64,000 nt of DNA from Zhengitettix transpicula (Eukaryota; Arthropoda; Insecta; Orthoptera; Tetrigidae). Positions 13,200 through 22,996 of this stretch are shown in pieces; position 1 is the first letter of the stretch, and every line of letters begins with the position of its first letter. The stretch covers positions 165,972,746-166,036,745 of the forward strand of contig CM073590.1 of NCBI GenBank assembly GCA_037074705.1. The letters run 5' to 3'. Under the pieces are notes generated by a model, which worked only from the letters and a program-made list of their open reading frames with translations, had not been told where the DNA came from and made no database searches. A program made the translations under genes and the position numbers.

Positions 13200-13886
13200 C
13201 AGAAAAAACCCTAGTGACTTCCTCCAGAAACAAATATCCCATGCATTATCCACTGCTCAACTACCCAAGCCCATCATTTATAATCACAAGAAATGCAGTC
13301 CACCTCTAACCACATCTTACATACCTGGACTACAAAAACTCAACTCCATTGTCATCCTGGCCTACACTTGACTGCAATCCAATCCAGATCTTACAAACAT
13401 CTACCCCACAGTACTCCCCACCTGCACAACACTTGCATTCAGGTGCCCTCCCAACCTCTGCAATATCCTCATCCACCCTTGCAGGCCACACCCTAAAATT
13501 CCCCTACTTAAGCCAGGTCACCAACCCTGCAGTAGGAACAGGTGTCCAATCCTCCACAAATAGCTAACTAAAAAAATCAACATTACCTGCCTTATCACCC
13601 ATAGAAATAATTGCAAACTCTGTCCTGCTTTCTATATCAGCAAAACCAAATGACCCTCCCTGAATGCATTGTTAACCACCACAGCACTGTCGAACTATGC
13701 AAAACCCAATTTCCAATAGCTGCTCATGTCAAAAACCACAACTGCTACAATTTTGACCAATGCTTCACACTGACCCCCTTTAAAGCCTTAACCCCAAACT
13801 GTTCAGATGCTGAATTCAATCTACAGGAACTTTCCTTCCAGCAGATCTTACAATCTTGGCACAGTCATGGACACAACATTCTCTAA
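13200..13886 (+). pseudogene. Penelope-like element, decayed RT-C-terminal and GIY-YIG region
   Basis: No intact frame remains, but pieces in several frames occur in the order expected of the C-terminal part of a Penelope-like element. TTSYIPGLQKL (ending near 13340) matches the conserved YIPG block behind the reverse transcriptase. CKLCPAFYISKTK (13612-13650) matches the cysteine pair and YIG region of the GIY-YIG nuclease. A continuous frame (13611-13886) then carries a histidine-rich stretch (AAHVKNHNCYNFDQCF) and ends with an LQELSFQQILQS-type tail typical of these proteins. Frames switch near 13651 and stops occur at 13369 and before 13611, so the copy is dead. The reverse transcriptase body is absent. 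In intact elements this protein copies element RNA and nicks the target. The assignment is from remembered family motifs and should be checked with a profile search. Confidence 0.55.
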
Positions 13887-14510
13887 TATTATTATAATAG
13901 TTGTTTATAAACAGTTCTCGGGTTTCCGGAAACCCGAGAACTCTTTATACAGAATATACATCGGGCAAACTTACGCTCTTTATAATAGTTGTTGTTGCAG
14001 TAGTTATAATATTATGTTGAAATCTTTATCACTTTATTATTATATTGATTATTATTACAATGATCTGTTTAAAAATAACCCTTACCCCACTCTCATTCAT
14101 TTACTTTGTAACTTCCTTTTCCTTTTATTTTTCTTACTTTTTACCTTCATTCTAATGTGTCTGTTTCAAAATGTGTATTTATCTGTTATTTTTCCATAGT
14201 TGTGACTTTCCCTTAAGAGGGAGACAGAGAGTTGCTGGCTTTGTTGCATGTCAATTGTTGCTGTTTAATAGCTGGTGCACCTTAGTTTGAATTCGTCAAT
14301 TTGTGCCCGGCTGACACACAGTTCAAACCTTCTCCCCTGACGAAGGGGGCCGAGTCCCTCGAAGTTTTAAAGTATTTTTACTACTCAGCCCAACTGGACC
14401 AACTGTTGATTTCAGGTTAGTTGTCTACACTATCACCCTTTCCTATCCAAATGTTTAAATTAATTTGACCATGTCACATTTTCCTTGAGTGCTTTATATA
14501 TATTAAGCCT
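13887..14510 (+). repeat. 3' flank of the PLE remnant (pseudo-LTR-like)
   Basis: It starts after the last PLE codon, contains the perfect 30-bp palindrome 13913-13942, and ends with a segment matching 10040-10215. At 14337-14364 the order CTGACGA, AGGGGGC...TCCCT, CGAAG is a near-hammerhead core with a paired stem II. The open frame 13807-14199 runs out of the PLE into this flank and is not a separate gene. Confidence 0.5.
13913..13942. repeat. perfect 30-bp palindrome
   Basis: The sequence is its own reverse complement over 30 bp, centred on TTCC/GGAA. A related CCCGGGTTGATACCCGAGAAC hairpin followed by a TTTTTAT...CATCGGG block lies at 59152-59195, so the palindrome belongs to a retroelement 3' end. 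Confidence 0.85.
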
Positions 14511-16740
14511 TTAGAACAAGATTTTTTTGATTTTTTAACTAAATTTTTAAGATGTATTTTTGTGAATGCAATACAATAAAAAATATCCAAATAATGTTAA
14601 ATATGACCAAAGCCAATTTGGCTCCTAAAGTTTAACATATTCAACATATATATAATTAGGTCTGATTCATCAATAATTCACATTAATTGGATAATCATTA
14701 TTATTGAGCACAATTAGAATACCCTGAGAATAACGATTAAATTTTTTTTCTTGAAAAAATCCAGAAAAATAAAACAAAATAAATATTCTGAAGTGGACCA
14801 ATAAGTAGAAAAATCTGGCATAAGGGGTTGACTCACAGAAAGCTAAGACAGGCATGTTTTAGCATATCCATGGATGCAAAAATTTCACATTTCCTTAAGT
14901 GCATGTTGTTTTATATTTGCATCACAAATTAGCTCTCTTAGAAACCAACCGAAGCCTCTGGGGTAATACTAAAAGATATGTTGCATTTAAGCTACACTAT
15001 GCACTAAAGGGTTAATATCAGAAAGTGTGATGTAAGGTCAATGCTCTCAAAGGAATCACAGAAAAAATGAATTATATAATAAAATTTAACCTGAAATGTG
15101 ATAATTTTAAAATTATAAGAATATCAAAATATACTACAATTAATATGATACATATTTACTAAATCAAATAGACACGACATATCATTAGAGACAATCTCAA
15201 GTACATTGGATTTTCACTTAATTCTGTCACCAAGGTTTTCATTTGAGTCATCTAAATGTTAAAACTTTCATCTGCAAGCCACATCTCTATGATCATTAAC
15301 TTACACAGTAAACAATGTTATGACTTCAGTGAATTATGTTAGCCACCCCTCCAAGTTGGCTATCTATGCTCAACTTTCTTTTTCGATGATTTTCAAACTC
15401 TGTCAAATTCTCATCACAATTAAATTTTTTCATGAAGTTTTTGAAAGTACAAGACTTTTGAAAAAGTATAGTTATACAGTTTTCTCACATTATGGCAATA
15501 CTTAATTAAAGATAAATTCACCTCACTGTAAATATTCTTCACATATATTTAATATGTAATAAGTCCATATATAATATAGTATATCAGACTTAAATTGGTG
15601 TATGTTTAAATTCAATAAATTATTTTTATTTAAGTTTTTATACTTCAATGCTAAATGTTTTGATGGGAAAATAAGCTATAAATATAATTGAAAAATCATT
15701 ATTAAACTCTTTTACTATCATTAATGTTTGTATTAATTTGAACAATAATGACACAAACTGACTGTGAAAACATAACATACCACCTCTTGACAGAAGCTGA
15801 ACTTGTTAATTTATTTTCCTGAAGCAGTACATTATCATAAATTGACTATAAAATTCTTCTATGGGCTTTTGGTGAAGCCTATTAAATGCATAACAAATTA
15901 CACCTATTAATAATAAATTAATAGAATAAGTTCTATATTGAAATTCTGTTAATTACATAGAAAATTATACATCTAAATAATGTCATTACACCATTAAATG
16001 TGATGACTTTCTGATGTGTGTATCTATATATTGAAAATTTGTAAATGATGTGTGCTAGCTACATATATCTATGACTAAACATATCAAAAAACACATAACC
16101 TATATACACTAATAGAGCTAACAAGAAAAACTATGAATTGCAACAAATTAATTCATATAACAATTTAATTTCGATAAATTTCATTTGTGTAAAACATACA
16201 TAGGCAGAAAGGTTCAATCATATTACCCACTTAATAAATCATACTTGTAGAAATCTATGTACCAATGCTTTCTAAATTTCAGCATCAAAATTATTTTGAA
16301 TTTATAGACATTAAAGGTCCCAATTTCATAGAACAACAAAAAAAATTTAATTTTTCTCGGAAATTACACAAATAATTCGTATGATCCGAAGAAAAAATTC
16401 AAAACTTAATGAAGTAAAACTATTACAACTTACGTTATAGCTATCAAAAAATTGAATTTAACTTGCAAGAAACAACATGGGATGTATAAGTGATATTAAA
16501 ATATCCTGTAGACAAGATGACAATCATTTTTAATATATCAAATATATCAAAATTAACATAACAAGCTATGCCAAACTGTAATCTTTGGGTGCGGTTTAAC
16601 TATTAATACAAGTACATGTAGTTGTCTGTTTGGACTCACCGCATTTAATAAAAAACAGCCAAAATTGTATCCGCCAAGGTATATTATATTGTTACCGGGA
16701 ACTAAAATACTAACATTTTCATATAATTGTCACATTACTT
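14511..16740. other. AT-rich non-coding stretch
   Basis: Nothing recognisable is seen. The frames at 14670-14855 minus and 15320-15505 plus have no motif or splice context. Confidence 0.5.
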
Positions 16741-17178
16741 TACAAAGCAGCCATCACAATATCGCTGTCAGCGTTGATTGTTCCTTATCTTCCATCGAAT
16801 AATGAGAACTGATTATGCAAAATAATTCACATCCTCGACGGATTTCCAAGAAATTGTTATTAGTAATATATATTGTATACTTTGAAACTATTTATTTTGT
16901 ATTATAAGGGACAGGATAACAGAATTAAGAATTTTGTTACAGAGTCATCTGTTGACGATTGTTACGTACTGACTGTCTAAAGTTTCTTGGTCTTGACCTA
17001 TAAGTAGTATATCTACAACAGCAATCAGAAGATGACCTAGTAGCTTGTATTAAGACCAGGTAGCGCTGCAAGCTGATATGGCGTCAAAGTACTGTTGTTA
17101 ATTTGCAGCTGTAAACTTCTAGTCTGGAGAGAAAAAAAATTGATACCTTACTCTGATCAGTGACGATACAACAAAGAA
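16741..17178 (+). promoter_or_regulatory. putative promoter and 5' UTR of the 17179 exon
   Basis: The sequence upstream of the candidate start codon is less AT-biased than its surroundings. A TATAAG-like string lies at 16999-17004. An in-frame TGA lies five codons before the ATG, so the ATG could not extend upstream. No initiator or downstream element can be fixed by eye. The call rests entirely on the neighbouring exon being real. Confidence 0.25.
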
Positions 17179-17202
17179 ATGGCTGATACATCAGGTCAAG
17201 TG
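17179..17202 (+). CDS. candidate first coding exon, class III alcohol dehydrogenase (ADH5/Fdh-like)
   Basis: The ATG lies in the favourable context AAAGAAATGG, with an in-frame TGA at 17164-17166 upstream. The frame reads MADTSGQV and meets a strong donor, GTGAGT, at 17203-17208 (phase 0). Class III alcohol dehydrogenases (S-(hydroxymethyl)glutathione dehydrogenase, cytosolic, zinc-dependent, oxidising the formaldehyde-glutathione adduct and reducing GSNO) start with a short peptide of this type ending in V, followed by I-x-C-K-A-A-V-A-W-E. Their first exon is also very short in animals. The catalytic and zinc residues lie in later exons, which I could not find in this window. Eight codons are weak evidence: the ATG, upstream stop and donor are seen, the family is inferred. 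It could instead start another MAD-type protein or be chance. Confidence 0.35.
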
Positions 17203-20200
17203 GTGAGTAAATAACACAGATTATTTTCTACATAAGAATGGTTTCAGCAGAAAATCGATGTGAATGGCCAAAAATACCTTTCAACGAAGGAATAACCTGA
17301 AACATATTAATTAAGGTGTAGCCCTACATTTGTGATTCTGCGGAATTTTCAGTTTTTGACGGATTTTGATCTTGGCGGCAGCCTTGATTCACTATTTAAA
17401 GAAGTTTCATTGACTGTGAAAAGTTGACAGGTCGTTTTAATATTCAGGTTATGTAACTGTTTCTGATATTAAAGGGTGCTGCCTTGTCATTCGTACGTCA
17501 CGTGGTCTTGCATAAGAAGTATTTCATTCATTTACATCTACTTTCTTTAATGAATGGAATGTCAGTGTATTAATTAGCCCGGTATAGCCCCGTAAAAAAT
17601 TTTATGTCATACGTCTCTAAAATAAAAAATGAAAGCATAATCCGATTTTCTTAATTTTCCCCAGGAAAACATGTCCTTGTGTTTCTTATCGTATTGATGT
17701 AAAATCGCCAGCGTGCTACAAACTCAAGCCATTAGCAAAGCCATGAACTCACGCTCGTAAGTCATAAAACAACAATAACTAACTGTGTTATCGTTTTAAA
17801 TGTAGCTAAAAGGTCTCAGCTGTTCAGTGTTTACATTCTGCAATACAGCATGTGTAACAGGTAAATGACCTCCTCCGCGGCTAAGAGTTCCTTACTCCCA
17901 ACACCCATCGAGATCCCATCAAGTTTGTTGCCCCCCCTACTGTACTAAAATTGGAAAATGTTGGTCGGCCGCCGTGGGTTCTGGGACAAGTTTAAAATAC
18001 GTCTATAAATATTTTACACTTTATGAAGGTTCCCTTTCTATTTTCATCAAAATACCACAATTATTTATAATAAAGATCATAACTTAAGTGTTAGGAATTT
18101 ACAATCGTACTATAACACATTTCCTCCAAATAATGTACTGCCATTCTTTAGAAATATTTTGAAATGTAATACCATAATTGCATGGTAGACATGGTGACTG
18201 TGTTTATGAGAAATATTATTATTTGCCTTTGAGAATATGGAAAAGAAAGATAAGATGTTAATCTGAAGCTTTTAACTATTTGGTTTTATTTCCTTTGCTT
18301 TTTAAAAAAATCTCATTTGTTTTTAATTTGTTCGCAGATCTGCTTCATTTTATTCGCGAGTATCAATTTATTATTGACGTATAATTATTATTGTAAATGT
18401 ATTCGGTTCTTGTGTTGGACATTTTCCACGTTCATTTAAGGATGGTAATACAACTGTTTTCCCGTATTGACGGTTCCATTAACATTCTGCCTTAAAACGG
18501 TATCAGTAGTAAATAATTCAACGTCAAGTGTCTTCGTTCCTCATGTTCCTGATTTTTCAGTTTCGCGGAAAGCACGACATGTCTGCTCTACATATGCGAC
18601 AAGAACTTAACTTTTAAATAGTATTAAATGCCAAAATCCTATCATGTCTGATTTCCATAAATTTTACATTAAAAATATTATGGTATGAATGATATAATAC
18701 AGTATACATGTCAATCATAGTCAATCCCTAGAAGTCCTTCACACATATCTTCGTACATCAGTTCTTTTCAACTTATAGAAGCTATTCGGCTGTCGGAAAC
18801 TGAATTATTTTCGAAATTCGTGTCAGCTGATTCGTTTAGAGATCGAGATGTTGAAAAATCATATAACCCTAAAAACGACGGGTTCAAGAAAACGGCAGGA
18901 GTACATAAAAAAGGCATACTTATTACAATTCACTGCAGACAGTGCGAATGGAATCACAAAACTTATCCAGGAATTGAATAACGAGGAAACAAAATTTGTG
19001 GTTAACGAATTATTAAGTAGATGATATAAAATTACAAGATAAAATAATAGAAATGTTCAAACATAGTATTCTCCTTAATTCCAGACAGCAGTAGAAGAAT
19101 CAACGAGAAGTTAAAATTTTATTGAAATATCACTCCAACTTGACAAATAGATTAGACATACAGACTTAACGCTTGGACGATATGTTGCACGATTGTGCAA
19201 AAATTCGTATAGAACCTGCAGGGAAACTGAGGAAGGACTTCATAAGGACGGGAGTTACAGGCACATTATCAAATATATTAACTACGAATGGCTCTAGACA
19301 AGGCACGCTGGTAGATGGTTCACTAGAGCCCGATCGATCTATACGGAAAGGGTCTATTTTTGAAAGGCTGTGCTCCGGATATTTATTTATTGAAATATCG
19401 TATGTTAAATAAAGTTTTTATCAAAAGTCCAGTTACATGTTTTAGCTCCAAGATATTTATATTTACTTTTGGTTAGAATAATGAACAAAATGTGTGTTTT
19501 GTCGAATTAACTGTTTCAAACAATATATTAACTTAATTATCTCTGTTGATTTGCTTACATCCAACTGGGACTTATATATTCATAAATTAAAATTACACGA
19601 CTATCTGGACTAGTTTGTGTCGAGGTTATAACGTCAATTCAGTGGAGAATGAGATATCTTTAATAGAAAACTAAGCCTTTATAAGATCAACCACTTAATG
19701 GGTCAAGTTGGAATTTGCACCCCTAATAAGTATGGAGGAGGTCAATCCAACAAATGAAACAAAATTGTGTTCGTAAAAAATAAGCGCAACAGAAACTAAA
19801 CCCCATTTAGTCGTTGACAAAATATTTTTCCCTGTGTTAGAAGAGGGAAAAATTCAGATATCGTTTTATTAGTTAGATATATGAGTATATATTTTAAATT
19901 GTATTTGATGCTTAATGAATATACTTACTCTAGCGTTGACGTAGCGCTTTTGATTGGTGCTTTAGCATAGATGTGATAGACGGTGACGTACAGCAGGCTG
20001 CCTTATTACTTACTATCTCAACTTCCTTCACACAAAAGGATTGTTACTTGTCCTTTACGAAGTTGAACTTCAATAAACATTGGGCCTGATGGGTAAACGT
20101 AAGTGTAAGGCGGTTAGGCTGTGAGTTGAAGAAATTATAAAATAATGTCAGTCTGGTGGAAAACTGTTACGAAAATAACCTCCGAGTGTAGAATACGATT

Positions 20201-20350
20201 TCCACTTAAAAAGACTATTGTAAATCTCCGATCGTCTTCAGGAAATAACCATCATCAGTTCAGAGTATTAGCACGTGAGTCTGTAAGACTTGGACCCACT
20301 GTTCAGTCTTGTCTAGGTAGACTGTCGTAGACGGTTTGCTCCCTCTGATA
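17203..20350 (+). other. possible start of a long first intron
   Basis: This follows the donor GTGAGT. No further exon with the expected I-x-C-K-A-A-V start is visible. A 58-codon frame at 18848-19024 has reasonable amino-acid composition but no recognised family. The frames 19173-19412 and 20145-20330 look like chance. Confidence 0.3.
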
Positions 20351-21687
20351 GTCTGGGAAGATACTACGAGACTTTTATAATGGGTCAGCGGGTTGGAGAA
20401 AGATACTGGAATTAGCATCATAGCTATTCGGAATCACACGAACAGTGATAGTTACTGTTCGAAAAACGTCGCTTCCTTTCACTCCTACCTATTTATATAT
20501 TTTTTCATCTAAAACCAGATAAGAAAACACCTGGCCAAGACTTACCAAATCGCTAGGAATTTTTCGTTTTGATCTGCTGTGTAGTTTGGGGGTTGGAAAA
20601 TTTTCTGCACACTGTATTTTTCCTAAGATCCACATTAATCCGAATGCCGATATTAAAACATATGGAAGCTAATGTTGAAAAAGAAACATGTATCTAAAAA
20701 AAACTGTTGTCATAACGTCATTGTTTTTAATCCGGGCAGTAGTTGTTATCTAGTCTTATATCTTTGTGATGACTAAACACCGATAAGCCTATATTACATT
20801 TAAAGCAATTGTCCAAAGAAAAATAATTTTATGAACCTACGCTGAATTACTTTTGCGACAGGTATATATTGAACTTGTTTGTGACGTTTTACGCCCATAA
20901 AATATTTTAATGTTTAAACGTTACTTTAACTCTTTCCTTAAGTTACGAATGATTGGTCAGACATTTAGCAGTGCTGGGGGACAAATTAATATATCTGGTC
21001 GTCAAACGGTAATACTGTTTTTGATATTTAAATGATTGGAGCGTTTGTTCACGTTAAGTTTGGTAACAAATTCTCTTAATTTTTCCAAATTCGGAACTAT
21101 TACCTTGCTGAAATCTTTTCCTTCATCCTCTCTTCTAATTCTCGTTCTAATTGGTGTTTCTTATCTCTCCCAGAGACATTCAATGATTGTGATTTTGTGT
21201 TGGTTGCATATTCTTTGATTCCAGTTGATCAATTTATTTTTTTCGGTTGGGAAAGTATGGTTTTGTCACTCCGGATAACGATCGGTTGGTCCATTGCAAC
21301 CCCTAATGAATTAAGCAACTGGTTGATAGCTGGATGACTTCCCTGCCTTTCCTAAACTTTTCCCCACTAAACGAAAACTGCAATCGTGGTGTGTCATATA
21401 TTATTGAGTTGATTTTTAAGCCCCTTTAGCCACGATTTCTACATATCCAAAAAACCTTGGAATGGTGGTACAGAGGTTCTGATATGTGGATCATTATTCT
21501 CTTTGTTCATTGTGTGGTATATATCTACATCCATAATATTTGTCCGTGTGAAATTCAGCCCCAAGTGCTAATTTCAGACGATCCATAAATTTTCTATCAA
21601 TTTCCAGCAGTATAAATTTCATGTTTCTGTCTCTGGAAGGAGGTTTTTGTAACTTCCTTTAATGATTTGTGGATGCAATGTTTCAGT
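20351..21687. other. unassigned stretch with possible decayed coding remnant on the minus strand
   Basis: Read on the minus strand, 21040-21660 shows several protein-like pieces in different frames. Examples are a stretch ending in NVSGRDKKHQLERELEERMK near 21130 and another containing FMDRLKLALGAEFH near 21570. They are interrupted by stops and frame changes. This could be an old transposon protein or a pseudogene; I recognise no family. The open plus-strand frame 21036-21218 is its shadow. Confidence 0.2.
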
Positions 21688-21880
21688 GCCGACCTCCTGT
21701 AGTGTAGGGGTCAGCGTGACTGCCTCGCATCACAGAGGTCCCGGGTTCGAATCCCGACGAGGACATGGATGTTTGTGTACGTGAGGGAAACTCGTTACGT
21801 CAGTCCCCTGACAAAGCAAATTGAGTTCATATAATGAGTCGCTAATAACTTGAGCTTTTGATGCGACTGTAAATAAATTA
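21688..21880 (+). repeat. tRNA-derived SINE, copy 1
   Basis: The head has an A-box-like TGTAGTGTAGGGGTCAGCG and a perfect B box GGTTCGAATCC at 21744-21754. The body continues with CGAGGACATGGATGTTTGTG. The 3' part, GCTAATAACTTGAGCTTTTGATGCGACTGTAAATAAAT, recurs at 30820-30885 and probably derives from a partner LINE tail. It carries an internal Pol III promoter and is not a tRNA gene, as it has no cloverleaf. Confidence 0.85.
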
Positions 21881-22464
21881 ATATAAATGAAAATGTATTA
21901 GTGTGATTTATTTTCCTGAAACCTTTGATCAGAAAAGTAACAGTCCAGTATCAGTAAATGCTAACCTTATCAATAATCATTATTAATTAAAGGTAGATTG
22001 TTCATCAGTTTCGTGATGAATGTGCGATATTTGTATGACATGGTTAGTGGTCGGCATTTACAAGAAAGTATAACATCTTAATGGCGGATGCTGTGAAGTT
22101 TTACCAACTTACTGACTGCAAACAAACAATATTCGAGGACGAAAAAGATCAATGAGCTAAGTAGAGAGAAAAGAATCGGGAGAGGGGGGGATATGACAGT
22201 TTATTCATTACACACCCTATTCGAAGACTGAGTTGCTAACTTCAAAAATACATAAATAAATTAAGACAACTAGTTGCGGCTCCATATTAATGCAAGCTAT
22301 GAAGTCCATTTCGTTGATGGTTGTTAGTCTGCATGTTTAAATCCTGTTTCCCTTATTTCCCTTCGGTTAATTATAGTTTTGGCAAATTTAAGCTCATAAA
22401 TGCAGTTAGTAAATAAAACTACAGTCGAATTAAGAAACTGTAATTGTAAATTGTTTTTAAATAT
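21881..22464. other. non-coding, no feature seen
   Basis: Nothing beyond a purine-rich patch at about 22160-22195 stands out. Confidence 0.5.
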
Positions 22465-22996
22465 AATTGCTTATGAGGGATGGTGGAGAGCTCTGGCGGG
22501 GGCTACCTTTGGGGATGCTCTCACATCTCTCTGTTTTTTTTGAACTAAGGTTCCCACATGCCGAGGCACCTCGGTCTGTTTTGAGAGGTGTATGTTCCGG
22601 GGTCGCAGACCTTGGGCATACGGCAAGAGTTGTCCGCTATTCCTATTGGAATAGTCGGCCAGCTGCCTCCTAAACAGGCCAAGGCATGGCGAGGGGTAAG
22701 CTGCGTCCCCACAGCAAACTCCTCTCCCGCTATCGGAAGGGCGTGGGACAAGTACCCAATGCCCGACCTACCCGATGCAGGTTTTTCTAAGGTTTTCCCT
22801 GCATTCCTTTAGGCGAATGCCGGGTAGGATCCTTAAAATATAGCCCGGGGGCCCTAGTTAACCCTTGGCTACCTTCCTCTACCCTTCCGCATCCCCCCTT
22901 TCAAATCCCTTCCTATGCTATTAAAGGGGAGTTGCCCTAAGTGGATTACCCTCATGTAGCCTATTGCCCTAAAAAAAAAAAAAAAATTGCTTATGA
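22465..22996 (+). mobile_element. R500 module, copy 3, complete with target-site duplication
   Basis: The 12-bp target-site duplication AATTGCTTATGA occurs at 22465-22476 and 22985-22996. The element between them is about 508 bp and ends in a run of A. Poly-A plus a target-site duplication means insertion by target-primed reverse transcription. Internal features are the CCGAGGCACCTCGG hairpin (about 22560), a CCTATTGGAATAG hairpin (about 22643), a GATGCAGG...CCCTGCAT hairpin (22773-22804) and the tail GTAGCCTATTGCCCT. Frames inside (22467-22673, 22545-22751 minus, 22588-22812) are repeat sequence and have no family match. This copy is the best reference for the family. Either a SINE-like element or a 5'-truncated LINE tail would fit. 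Confidence 0.8.

Noticed and set aside
20090..20125. AAGTGTAAGGCGGTT, reading K-C-K-A-V, as the missing ADH5 exon 2
   Set aside because: No acceptor precedes it, one alanine is missing and a stop follows two codons later.
21690..21765. tRNA gene
   Set aside because: A and B boxes are present but no cloverleaf or anticodon stem can be drawn; the same head recurs at four other sites with a SINE body.
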